Assembly (NCBI GenBank): GCA_017303935.1 | Contig: JAFLBD010000002.1 | Location: forward strand, 62,001 to 126,000 | Direction: 5' to 3' | Source: Armatimonadota bacterium | GTDB lineage: Bacteria; Armatimonadota; Fimbriimonadia; Fimbriimonadales; Fimbriimonadaceae | DNA: 64,000 nucleotides | Part shown: piece after piece, positions 53,414 through 60,636 of the stretch | Position numbering within the stretch: the stretch's first letter is position 1 | Layout: each line of letters starts with the position of its first letter | Translations under genes and position numbers: made by a program | The notes under the pieces: model-generated | Seen by the model: the letters and a program-made list of their open reading frames with translations, nothing else | The model's database searches: none | What the model was told of the DNA's origin: nothing

Positions 53414-55302
53414 GACCTGCATGAACCTTCCAAAAATTACCGTTATCACACCGAGTTTCAACCAGGGCCAGTATCTGGAGGAAACACTTTTTTCTATCAT
53501 TTCCCAGCGATATCCGAATCTCGAATTGATTGTGATTGATGGCGGTTCCACGGACAATTCCGTTGAAGTCATCAAGAAATTTGCTGATCAAATCACCTTT
53601 TGGGTCAGCGAAAAGGACTCGGGGCAGACGAATGCGATCAACAAGGGGCTCGCCAAAGCAACTGGTGATATCGTCGCGATCTTGAACTCCGATGACACCT
53701 ACCTTCCAGGAGCTTTGGACTTTGTTGGAGAGCAGTTTGCCGCTGATCCGAGCCTGAAATGGATGACCGCGCCAAGTTTGTACTTTGGCCCAAGTCGTGG
53801 CGAGCAAAAGACGGAAGTCATGATTCCGGAAGTACCGGATTCTCCGGGGAGGTGGTTGGTTCGACAGACGGTGGCGCACCCGTCGACTTTCCTAAGAAAA
53901 GAATTGCACGATAAATATGGTCCGTTTGACGAGAGCTTCTACTTTGGAATGGACTACGAGTATTGGTGCCGACTCGCTTTTGGCGGAGAAAAGTGCCGAA
54001 CATTTGGGCGACCGCTCTCGGGATACCGAATGCACGGAGATAGCAAATCGGTTTCGGCTGTCGAGCGAAAGACCGCCGATATGGCGCGCATTTTGGAAAT
54101 GTACGGGGCAAAATTGTCGCCACTGGAGCGAGCCAAGATCGAGCGGCAGCATCAACGGCAAAACGCTTCGAATGAACTGTACCAAGCTGTCTGGTTGTTG
54201 ATTGACGGAAACCGACCGGGTGCTATGCAAAAGTGGATGAATGCGGTCAAACGTCACCCGGATGTGCGGTTCACAAAGGCGTACTGGACAACGGGATTGC
54301 GCATTCTTTTGAATAAGCCGCCGAAGTAGATTCATAATAGGGGGATGTCCAAACCCCAGAACGTGCGCATCATCACGCTTGGATGCGCCAAAAATGAAGT
54401 GGACTCCGAAGAAATCGCCGGAGTCTTGCAAGGTTCTGGATATTCCGTGGACGGTGGAGCTCCCCACGCAGACGTCACCATCATCAACACTTGCGGCTTC
54501 TTGGAAGCAGCAAAAGCCGAGTCGATTGAGGCGATTAAGAAAGCTGTTCGATCAAAGGGGCAAGGAAAAGTCATCGTCGCTGGATGCCTTGCTCAACGTA
54601 TGGGTGAAGAGCTGGCACGTTTGGCACCAGGCGCCGACGCCTACATTGGTGTTGGACAGATGGGCCGATTTGACCAGATTGTCAAGACAACCCTAAACAG
54701 TTCCGAGCGGTTGATGGAAGTCGGTCCGCCGCACCATATCTGGGCTGAAGTGGAGACGCGCACGCGGCCCGGCAATCCGTGGTCTGCATACCTAAAGCTC
54801 AGCGAAGGGTGCGATCATCGCTGCACTTTTTGCACAATTCCAAGCTTCAGAGGCAATCACCAAAGCAAACCGATAGAGAGAGTTCTGCAGGAGGCTAACC
54901 ATTTGGTTAGAACCGGCGTTCAGGAACTCAACCTCATCGCGCAAGATGTCACGCAGTACGGGTTTGATCTCTACAAAGAATTTACGCTGCCGAAGCTGCT
55001 CAAAGAGCTTAACAAGATTGAGGGCCTGCGGTGGATTCGATTGCTGTACTTCTATCCGAATCGACTGACGCCTGAAGTCATTGATGCAATGGCGACCCTG
55101 GACAAGGTGTTGCATTACATCGACATCCCTCTCCAGCACACCCATCCAGAAACGCTCAGGCGAATGAAGCGACCGTGGGACGGTGATCGCTACCTGAAAC
55201 TGTTTGAAGACCTCCGATCGGCGATGCCAAACGCGGCGATTCGAACGACGTTCATCGTTGGATTTTTTGGAGAAACCGAAGAAGAATTCAACCATATGGT
55301 GA
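53224..55302. repeat. Three interspersed palindromes in phosphorylase and rimO genes
   Basis: Copies are 53224-53237 (TAACCATTTGGTTG, one change), 54896-54909 (TAACCATTTGGTTA) and 55289-55302 (CAACCATATGGTGA, one change). They encode NHLVG, NHLVR and NHMVK. Confidence 0.75.
53421..54329 (+). CDS. Family 2 glycosyltransferase
   Basis: A 302-residue GT-A enzyme. KITVITPSFNQGQYLEETLF opens the fold, LIVIDGGSTDNSVEVIKKFA follows, and ILNSDDTYLPGALDFV contains the DxD-like metal motif SDD. WLVRQTVAHPSTFLRKELHDKYG and YFGMDYEYWCRLAFGG are typical acceptor-side motifs. No membrane segments. It probably adds a sugar to a surface or lipid-linked glycan; the substrate is unknown. It lies 7 bases after the phosphorylase and 15 before rimO, so it is part of the same plus-strand run. 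Confidence 0.92.
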   Translation: MNLPKITVITPSFNQGQYLEETLFSIISQRYPNLELIVIDGGSTDNSVEVIKKFADQITFWVSEKDSGQTNAINKGLAKATGDIVAILNSDDTYLPGALDFVGEQFAADPSLKWMTAPSLYFGPSRGEQKTEVMIPEVPDSPGRWLVRQTVAHPSTFLRKELHDKYGPFDESFYFGMDYEYWCRLAFGGEKCRTFGRPLSGYRMHGDSKSVSAVERKTADMARILEMYGAKLSPLERAKIERQHQRQNASNELYQAVWLLIDGNRPGAMQKWMNAVKRHPDVRFTKAYWTTGLRILLNKPPK

Positions 55303-55730
55303 AATTTGTCCAGCAGGCTCAATTGGACCGTGTTGGCGCATTCCTGTTTAGCAAAGAACCTGGAACCCCTAGTTTTGACATGCCGAACCAGGTTCCGCAT
55401 CGCACCAAAACAAAGCGATACGACAAACTCATGCGCGTGCAACAAGGCATCAGCCTTCGAAAGAACCGTGATTGGGTCGGCAAAGAGATCGACGTGCTGG
55501 TCGAGGAAGTGAAGGATGGATGGAGTGCTGGAAGAAGCTTTAGAGACGCTCCAGAAATCGACGGCCTGACTTACGTCCGGGGCGAACATCCGCTAGGCAC
55601 TTTCCAACGCGTACGGATCGTCGATGGCGCCGAATATGATCTCTACGGTGAACTTGCATCAGAGCCTACGGGACCAGTTCAGAGGCAATTGAGGCCTTTG
55701 CGAATGGCATCACCCAACCGACCGCTATAG
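54345..55730 (+). CDS. rimO: Ribosomal protein S12 methylthiotransferase
   Basis: A 461-residue radical SAM enzyme that thiomethylates an aspartate of ribosomal protein S12. The N-terminal UPF0004 domain starts RIITLGCAKNEVDSEEIAGV, the signature that separates RimO from MiaB. The SAM cluster is Cys156, Cys160 and Cys163 in SEGCDHRCTFCTIPSFRG. The C-terminal TRAM domain runs from about residue 370 to 445. It is full length. It ends a plus-strand run from 50.5 kb and is followed by a strong terminator. Confidence 0.95.
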   Translation: MSKPQNVRIITLGCAKNEVDSEEIAGVLQGSGYSVDGGAPHADVTIINTCGFLEAAKAESIEAIKKAVRSKGQGKVIVAGCLAQRMGEELARLAPGADAYIGVGQMGRFDQIVKTTLNSSERLMEVGPPHHIWAEVETRTRPGNPWSAYLKLSEGCDHRCTFCTIPSFRGNHQSKPIERVLQEANHLVRTGVQELNLIAQDVTQYGFDLYKEFTLPKLLKELNKIEGLRWIRLLYFYPNRLTPEVIDAMATLDKVLHYIDIPLQHTHPETLRRMKRPWDGDRYLKLFEDLRSAMPNAAIRTTFIVGFFGETEEEFNHMVKFVQQAQLDRVGAFLFSKEPGTPSFDMPNQVPHRTKTKRYDKLMRVQQGISLRKNRDWVGKEIDVLVEEVKDGWSAGRSFRDAPEIDGLTYVRGEHPLGTFQRVRIVDGAEYDLYGELASEPTGPVQRQLRPLRMASPNRPL

Positions 55731-55746
55731 GTTCAAATGCAAAGAG

Positions 55747-55778
55747 GCCCGGCCAAAATTGGCCGGGCACTGCTTTTT
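55747..55778 (+). terminator. rimO: Terminator after rimO
   Basis: GCCCGGCCAA (55747-55756) pairs perfectly with TTGGCCGGGC (55759-55768) over a 2-base loop, followed by ACTGCTTTTT. The remaining stretch to 55935 holds no gene I can support. A weaker minus-strand hairpin (55886-55895 with 55913-55922, one mismatch) may end the flagellin message. Confidence 0.93.
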
Positions 55779-55935
55779 GTCTGTTGCGTCACGAACGGAA
55801 AAAAACCGAAATCAAAAGCTGGCGGCAAACGAAACGACTGAGCTCACGTTCAATCTTGCAACACAAAAATCGAATCAAACTGGTTGGACCCCTTCGACGA
55901 GATTCGGGCTCGGAAGGGATCCTTCAGTCTATAAA

Positions 55936-57381
55936 TTAACCTCTAAGTAGCGAGAGAACGCTTTGTGGAGCCTGGTTCGCTTGAGCAAGCATCGCCACAC
56001 CACTCTGCTGGAGGATTTGATACTTGGTCAAGGTCGTCATTTCTGCTGCAACATCAACGTCTCGGATAGTTGACTCAGTTGCTGCGAGATTCTCTCGTTG
56101 GATTCCCAAAGATCGGACGTTGGATTCCAGGATGTTTCGCATGAAGTTACCGATTCCGCCTCGGGCCGTTGCGATGTCCTGAATCGCCTTATCGATCACC
56201 TGAATGGCTTCTTGGGCACCGGCAGCGCTCATGATGTTGATGCTGCTCAAGTTCTTGCTGCTGACCACGCCTTTGCCGAGTTCCGATGCAGTGTAGTTGC
56301 CGAGCGACAAACTCGTTGTCTCGTTAGCATTTCCACCGATTTGGAATGTAGCGCTACCCGCCGTGACCGTGCCACGTGCTGCCGCAGCCATGCTGAGGTT
56401 GCCGTTTTCAGTCATTCGGATGACGTTGTTGTAGATGTCTCGAAGCTCCAATCCTTGACCCGAATTAAAGGTCACAGTGGTCAATCCACCTGCTGTGGAA
56501 CCATTGATATCAACGGTGACATCAGCCACAGCATCGACACCTGTGTCAGACACGGCGCCTGGCGATGTCAAGAGAATTCCAGTAGAGTCGACAAGATCCA
56601 CTCGGGCGTTCGAACCAAAGGCATTCGAAGAAAGAGTTACCGCACCGGATGGAGCCCAAGTTGCTGTAACACCGGTCTGTGCCGATGCTGTATTCACTCG
56701 GCTGACGATGTCAGCGATCGTGTCAGAACCGTTTGCAGTGAATGTCACGCCATTGATCGTGAACGATCCTGCGCTAACCACCGAAGTTGCCAAGGCATAG
56801 GTCGCGGTTGCAGCAACGCTTGCTCGCTCAGCCGAGGTGACCATATCTACAGTCACGGTCGTGTTCTGGTTCAGAGCATAGCCACCAAACACGCCGCTGA
56901 AGCTCATATTTTCCACGTTGGCGCCGCTCGTGCTGATTGCCACGGTTCCACTAGATCCGTCGAGCAACTTCTTCTTTCCGAAAGCGGTGCTTTGCGAAAT
57001 TCGAGTGATCGACTGGATGATCGAGTTAAGCTGGGTTTGGTTGGCTTGGCGTTGAGCTTCGTCCAAAGTCGCGGTGTTACCACTAGCAACCGAGAGCGAA
57101 CGGGCATCTCGAAGAAGTCGGTTGACTTCGTCCAAGGACGCTTCAGCCGTCTTTGAATAGTTGATGGCGTCTTGATTGTTGCGGATCGCTTGATCAATGC
57201 CAGAAATCTGTGCTCGGAACGATTCCGAGAGAATCAAACCGGCTGGATCATCACCAGCGTTGTTGATTCGAAGACCTGTCGAAAGACGGGTCATGCTGTT
57301 ACCATAGTTGTCGCCGGTCTGCTGCAGAATACGCAGCGAGGTCATAGCGAGAGTGTTCGTATTTACGCGAAATGCAGACAT
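55936..57381 (-). CDS. Flagellin
   Basis: 481 residues from ATG 57381, supported by CACGGAGGAAC just upstream; the frame extends to 57438 without homology. The conserved N-terminal D0/D1 domain is MSAFRVNTNTLAMTSLRILQ then RLSTGLRINNAGDDPAGLIL. The C-terminal D1/D0 is IRDVDVAAEMTTLTKYQILQ to QAPQSVLSLLRG. The central 200 residues are Thr/Val/Ala-rich and variable. It polymerises into the flagellar filament after export by the flagellar type III system. No chaperone, hook or basal-body gene is nearby, so this is a detached filament gene. The upstream region has several inverted repeats. Confidence 0.95.
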   Translation of the reverse strand: MSAFRVNTNTLAMTSLRILQQTGDNYGNSMTRLSTGLRINNAGDDPAGLILSESFRAQISGIDQAIRNNQDAINYSKTAEASLDEVNRLLRDARSLSVASGNTATLDEAQRQANQTQLNSIIQSITRISQSTAFGKKKLLDGSSGTVAISTSGANVENMSFSGVFGGYALNQNTTVTVDMVTSAERASVAATATYALATSVVSAGSFTINGVTFTANGSDTIADIVSRVNTASAQTGVTATWAPSGAVTLSSNAFGSNARVDLVDSTGILLTSPGAVSDTGVDAVADVTVDINGSTAGGLTTVTFNSGQGLELRDIYNNVIRMTENGNLSMAAAARGTVTAGSATFQIGGNANETTSLSLGNYTASELGKGVVSSKNLSSINIMSAAGAQEAIQVIDKAIQDIATARGGIGNFMRNILESNVRSLGIQRENLAATESTIRDVDVAAEMTTLTKYQILQQSGVAMLAQANQAPQSVLSLLRG

Positions 57382-57410
57382 GTTTTTTGTTCCTCCGTGA
57401 TCGCAACGTT

Positions 57411-57455
57411 CAACCATCCTTGGTTGGCTTCTGGGCACTGGTTGGGGGCCAGAAG
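57411..57455 (-). promoter_or_regulatory. Paired stem-loops in the flagellin leader
   Basis: In the 5' leader, CAACCA-TCCT-TGGTTG (57411-57426) is an exact inverted repeat ending about 15 bases upstream of the ribosome site. CTTCTGG (57428-57434) pairs with CCAGAAG (57449-57455) immediately before it. If transcribed, they form two adjacent RNA hairpins that could affect translation or stability of the flagellin message. Confidence 0.5.
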
Positions 57456-57484
57456 TGCTGCGCTCGAAAGGTGTATTCCAGGTA

Positions 57485-57540
57485 AACCTATCAGGTTAAC
57501 CTAGTAAAAATACTGGTATTAACGCATTTTTACCAGTATT
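57485..57540. promoter_or_regulatory. Inverted-repeat cluster between flagellin and rpmH
   Basis: AATACTGGTA (57509-57518) and TACCAGTATT (57531-57540) are perfect 10-bp arms around a 12-base AT-rich loop. Just before them, AACCT-ATC-AGGTT (57485-57497) overlaps GGTTAACC (57494-57501). AT-rich dyads of this size suggest an operator for flagellin control; an RNA hairpin is the alternative. The 340-bp region 57382-57721 holds no other gene that I see. Confidence 0.5.
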
Positions 57541-57634
57541 CGCAAAAAACAGTATTTTGATGGGGCATTTTGAACCTAATCCCTCTCTTTTGGACACTTG
57601 CAAAAAGTCAAAAAAGTTGAATCGTTTCCAGAAA

Positions 57635-57662
57635 TTGACCCATCGGTTGAGAACGCTAGATT
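57635..57662 (+). promoter_or_regulatory. Likely sigma-70-type promoter of the rpmH operon
   Basis: TTGACC (57635-57640) and TAGATT (57657-57662) are spaced by 16 bases, 60 bases before the rpmH start. The -35 element is part of an imperfect window palindrome (57636-57649, TGACCCATCGGTTG). Confidence 0.5.
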
Positions 57663-57721
57663 CACTGAGGTATCCTTTCGGTTCCTTATACAACTGGCCC
57701 TAAGTTGGCCCGGACAGATTT

Positions 57722-57859
57722 ATGAAGCGCACTTATCAGCCTAACAACCGCCACAAGTTCACCACGCACGGATTTCGAGTGCGAATGCGAACCACTGACG
57801 GACAAAACATCCTCAAGCGACGACGACTGAAGGGTCGACACCGACTGGCAGCACGATAA
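57722..57859 (+). CDS. rpmH: 50S ribosomal protein L34
   Basis: 45 residues, opening [20 protein letters not shown] and ending [10 protein letters not shown]. This is a textbook bacterial L34: small, Arg/Lys-rich, full length. It binds 23S rRNA in the large subunit. The start is preceded by CCCGGACAGATTT, with no strong ribosome site. It leads the conserved block rpmH-rnpA-yidD-yidC-jag, usually near the replication origin; no dnaA or DnaA-box cluster is visible here, and flagellin lies on the other side. Confidence 0.98.
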   Translation: MKRTYQPNNRHKFTTHGFRVRMRTTDGQNILKRRRLKGRHRLAAR

Positions 57860-58188
57860 AGCAAAGCCTCAGCCCCAAACGATTCGACCAAGTCTTCCGT
57901 TCCTCATTGACCGCAAAGGGAGACTACATTCGGGTTGTTGCCACATCAGGGCAGGGCTATTTTGGTTTTGCCATCGCGCGCACCATTGGTTGCCACGCCC
58001 GAAGAAACAGACTCAGAAGGCGACTCCGATCCATCGTTGTATCCACGCCCACCCCAGCTCACCTCGACTTTTGTGTGGTGGGACTTCGAAACGCAGATCG
58101 CGCACCGCACGCAGTACTTAAGGAGGAATTCACCCAGCTCATTGCTAGGATCGAACAGGAATGGGAAGAAAGATCGGCATCTGGCTAA
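57856..58188 (+). CDS. rnpA: Ribonuclease P protein component, probable ATA start
   Basis: The frame encodes the RnpA fold: [18 protein letters not shown] is the conserved N-terminal helix region with F-x-x-[26 protein letters not shown] is the RNR signature that binds the catalytic RNA. It assists 5' processing of tRNA. The only standard start in the region is TTG at 57907, which would remove the first conserved segment. Upstream codons to the stop at 57796 include no ATG, GTG or TTG. An ATA at 57856 overlaps the rpmH stop as ATAA and gives a 110-residue protein of normal length, so a non-standard AUA start by coupled translation is the best reading. yidD starts 28 bases before its end. Confidence 0.85.
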   Translation: MKQSLSPKRFDQVFRSSLTAKGDYIRVVATSGQGYFGFAIARTIGCHARRNRLRRRLRSIVVSTPTPAHLDFCVVGLRNADRAPHAVLKEEFTQLIARIEQEWEERSASG

Positions 58189-58370
58189 TTCGGCTCTACC
58201 AAAAATCAACCCGTTGGAGGCCCGCTACTTGTCGCTACTCACCTACTTGCTCGGAATACACTCTTCAAGCGATTGAAAAATATGGCCTTATCAAAGGATC
58301 ATGGATGGGTTTCAAGCGGATTTGCCGCTGCAATCCATTCTTCCCAGGAGGCCATGACCCTGTCCCATAA
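58161..58370 (+). CDS. yidD: Membrane protein insertion efficiency factor YidD
   Basis: 69 residues with the full family pattern: [51 protein letters not shown]. It is a small membrane-associated protein that helps YidC-dependent insertion. It overlaps rnpA by 28 bases and ends 3 bases before yidC, as in most bacteria. Confidence 0.95.
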   Translation: MGRKIGIWLIRLYQKSTRWRPATCRYSPTCSEYTLQAIEKYGLIKGSWMGFKRICRCNPFFPGGHDPVP

Positions 58371-58373
58371 ATC

Positions 58374-59696
58374 ATGAGTCAACCTCAAAAACCCGGTTCA
58401 AATATCATGACGGCGTTGTTGCTTGCAGCAACCATCTTCTTGGGCATGAACATGCTCACTGGCGGCATGAACAAGCCGGCGGATGTCCGAAAGGCATCGG
58501 AGATTTACGCCAATCTACAAAAGATGAATGCTGAAGGGCGCGAGGTCAGCATCCAATCCGAGCTTCACGCCTACCAAGGCCGTTTGAATGAAGAAGCCCG
58601 GAATTCCAAGGAGGAAAAGGCTGTCACCGATTCAAAGCAGCTCAAAGCACTCTTGCTCGCTGCTCATGCCCAAACAAAGGCAGGACTCGATTTCAACAAA
58701 ATTGATCGCTTGCAAAACGCGTTCAACGCTCTTGATGGTGCCCGAAAGACGTACGGGTCAATGCCGATCTGGGAAAACTTGGAAGTGGGGGTGACGCCTG
58801 GAAAGAATTACCCAGACTCCCGAATCACTGCCTCTTCGCTGTACGAAAAGACGGTCACCGAACTAAGCGCCAGAAATAAGGTGGACTTGGTTTGGGGATT
58901 CTTCCCAGGCTATGCCGCGATTGACGGATTGGTCAAGCTCACCGGCAGCGCACCAAGTTTCAGCTACGCCTTCGCCGCATTTCTTCTCGCACTGGTGGTC
59001 CGTGCAATCGTTTATCCACTCGCTCAAAAACAGCTGATGTGGTCTAAGCAGATGATGCAGCTGCAGCCGCTGGTAAAAGAGATCAAGGAAAAGTACACCA
59101 ACAAGCAAGGCCAAGTCACGGATTCTGTCGCGATGCAGAAAGACACGATGGGCCTATACAGCGACTACGGGATCAACCCAGCCGCTGGATGTGGCCCCGC
59201 TCTGTTGCAGCTTCCATTGTTCCTATTGGTGTTCCAGTCGATGCTTCACTACCGATTTGAATTCCTTAAGGGCACCTTCCTCTGGATCAATCCAGGAACC
59301 CACGCGGCAATGGGCAATTTTGTCGCCCCAAATTTAGGGCAGTCGGACACTTTGCTACTCGTGATCTACGGCGTCTCGATGGTTGTTGCAACCTATCTTC
59401 AGCCTGTTAACGATCCCAGCAATGCCAAACAGCAACGCATCATGGGTGTGGCGGTTTCGGTCGCTGTCACCGTGATGATGTTCTTCTATCCTCTCCCAAG
59501 CGCGTTCGTGCTGTATTGGATTTTCTTAAACTTGTTCTCGACCGCGCAATCGCTCCGAGCGGCCAAGCTGCCTGTTCCACCACTGACCAAGGTGGCAACA
59601 TCGGCTGGTGGCGCAAGAGCTAAGAGCGGCTTCTTCCAAAAGCTTATGGAAGAGTCCGAACGCCAAATGAACGAGAAGAACAAGAACAAAAAATAA
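58374..59696 (+). CDS. yidC: Membrane protein insertase YidC
   Basis: A 440-residue Oxa1/YidC/Alb3 insertase. The N-terminal helix (IMTALLLAATIFLGMNMLTG) is followed by a modest, mostly helical periplasmic segment (about 30-200), smaller than in proteobacteria. The core follows: FLLALVVRAIVYPLAQKQL with the conserved Arg in the groove, LLQLPLFLLVFQSMLHY, and three more helices to about residue 400. A basic tail ends the protein (EKNKNKK). It inserts membrane proteins with or without SecYEG. Confidence 0.96.
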   Translation: MSQPQKPGSNIMTALLLAATIFLGMNMLTGGMNKPADVRKASEIYANLQKMNAEGREVSIQSELHAYQGRLNEEARNSKEEKAVTDSKQLKALLLAAHAQTKAGLDFNKIDRLQNAFNALDGARKTYGSMPIWENLEVGVTPGKNYPDSRITASSLYEKTVTELSARNKVDLVWGFFPGYAAIDGLVKLTGSAPSFSYAFAAFLLALVVRAIVYPLAQKQLMWSKQMMQLQPLVKEIKEKYTNKQGQVTDSVAMQKDTMGLYSDYGINPAAGCGPALLQLPLFLLVFQSMLHYRFEFLKGTFLWINPGTHAAMGNFVAPNLGQSDTLLLVIYGVSMVVATYLQPVNDPSNAKQQRIMGVAVSVAVTVMMFFYPLPSAFVLYWIFLNLFSTAQSLRAAKLPVPPLTKVATSAGGARAKSGFFQKLMEESERQMNEKNKNKK

Positions 59697-59732
59697 CAAT
59701 CGACAATTTGTAATCGCAAGGAAACAAAAAAC

Positions 59733-60575
59733 ATGGAAACATTGGAGCTTCAAGCCAAGACCATCGACGAAGCAAAGCAAGCTGCTGCAAAGCAACTTGG
59801 AGTAGCCGTCGATCAAATTGACCTCAAGGTCATCGAAGAAACCGCCGGGCTTTTCGGCAAGAAGAAAATGAAGGTCGAAGTGACCGTCATCGACAAAGAC
59901 GCCAAGGCACCTGCCAAGCCTGCCCGCGCAAAGAAATCCCCCGCCAAAGCAGAGCCAGAACCAGAGCCCGCGCCAGAAAAGGCTGTTGTGGAGTCTGCTG
60001 CGCCAGCAGAGAAGCCAAAACGCACCTCCAGAGCTTCGAGCAAGAGTGCTAAGGAAGAAAAGCCAGCTAAGGCAGAAGAGCCAAAGTCAGATGCGCCAGC
60101 TGAACCAGAAGTCATAGCTACAGAAGCTGATGCCGACGAAATCATGGAAATCGTTGGCGAAATTCTGGACTTTGCTGACTTCGATGTCGACATCACCCTC
60201 AAGAGCCTAACGGGTAAGTACGTGAATCTCGAACTCGCGGGCAAAGACGCCGCTCACGTGATCGGCAAGCACGGCGAAGTTATTAACTCGTTGCAATACC
60301 TTTCTAACCTCGTGATCTCCAAGAAGGTCGCCTCTGGTGCACGTGTGTCGATCGACGGCAACAACTATCGCCAGCGACGAGAAGAGACGCTCACCAAGCT
60401 TGCTCAGGAAGTCGCCGAAGAAGTTCTAAAGCGCGGCGAAGAAGCTGTGTTCGATTCGCTGCCAGCTTTCGAGCGACGCATCGTCCACAAGGCGCTCTCT
60501 GAATATGAAGGAGTTACAACGTACAGCGAAGGCGAAGAGCCAAATCGTCACGTTGTGATCGCACCGACAAAGTAA
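59733..60575 (+). CDS. jag: Jag/KhpB RNA-binding protein
   Basis: 280 residues with three domains. Jag-N (METLELQAKTIDEAKQAAAK, to about residue 55) comes first. A long Ala/Pro/Glu/Lys-rich linker (about 60-130) follows. The KH domain (DVDITLKSLTGKYVNLELAG, GKHGEVINSLQYL) and R3H domain (FERRIVHKALSEYEGVTTYSE...NRHVVI) complete it. It binds RNA in complex with KhpA and influences cell elongation and division in Gram-positive bacteria. The GTGE-type loop is GKHG here, as in the family. Confidence 0.92.
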   Translation: METLELQAKTIDEAKQAAAKQLGVAVDQIDLKVIEETAGLFGKKKMKVEVTVIDKDAKAPAKPARAKKSPAKAEPEPEPAPEKAVVESAAPAEKPKRTSRASSKSAKEEKPAKAEEPKSDAPAEPEVIATEADADEIMEIVGEILDFADFDVDITLKSLTGKYVNLELAGKDAAHVIGKHGEVINSLQYLSNLVISKKVASGARVSIDGNNYRQRREETLTKLAQEVAEEVLKRGEEAVFDSLPAFERRIVHKALSEYEGVTTYSEGEEPNRHVVIAPTK

Positions 60576-60599
60576 CCTCGAATCCTTGCGAGCGAAATG

Positions 60600-60624
60600 G
60601 GCCGAGAAGCTTGTCTTCTCGGCC
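60600..60624. terminator. Terminator after the rpmH-jag operon
   Basis: GGCCGAGAAG (60600-60609) pairs perfectly with CTTCTCGGCC (60615-60624), followed by TAATTTCGTTTCTC. It stands between jag and the convergent oxidoreductase gene and may serve both. Confidence 0.88.
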
Positions 60625-60636
60625 TAATTTCGTTTC

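Noticed and set aside
55759-55950. A 63-codon frame downstream of rimO
   Set aside because: It starts inside the rimO terminator stem and has no homology; the region is non-coding.
56098-57156. A 352-codon plus-strand frame opposite flagellin
   Set aside because: Composition (Ser, Arg, Cys, His rich) is that of an antisense shadow; the flagellin frame has full conserved ends.
57382-57721. Replication origin next to rpmH
   Set aside because: The rpmH-jag block is often near oriC, but I see no DnaA-box (TTATCCACA-like) cluster and no dnaA or dnaN.
57722-58188. Thermus-like arrangement in which rnpA starts upstream and contains rpmH
   Set aside because: The rnpA frame has stops at 57742 and 57796 inside rpmH, so it cannot extend through that gene.
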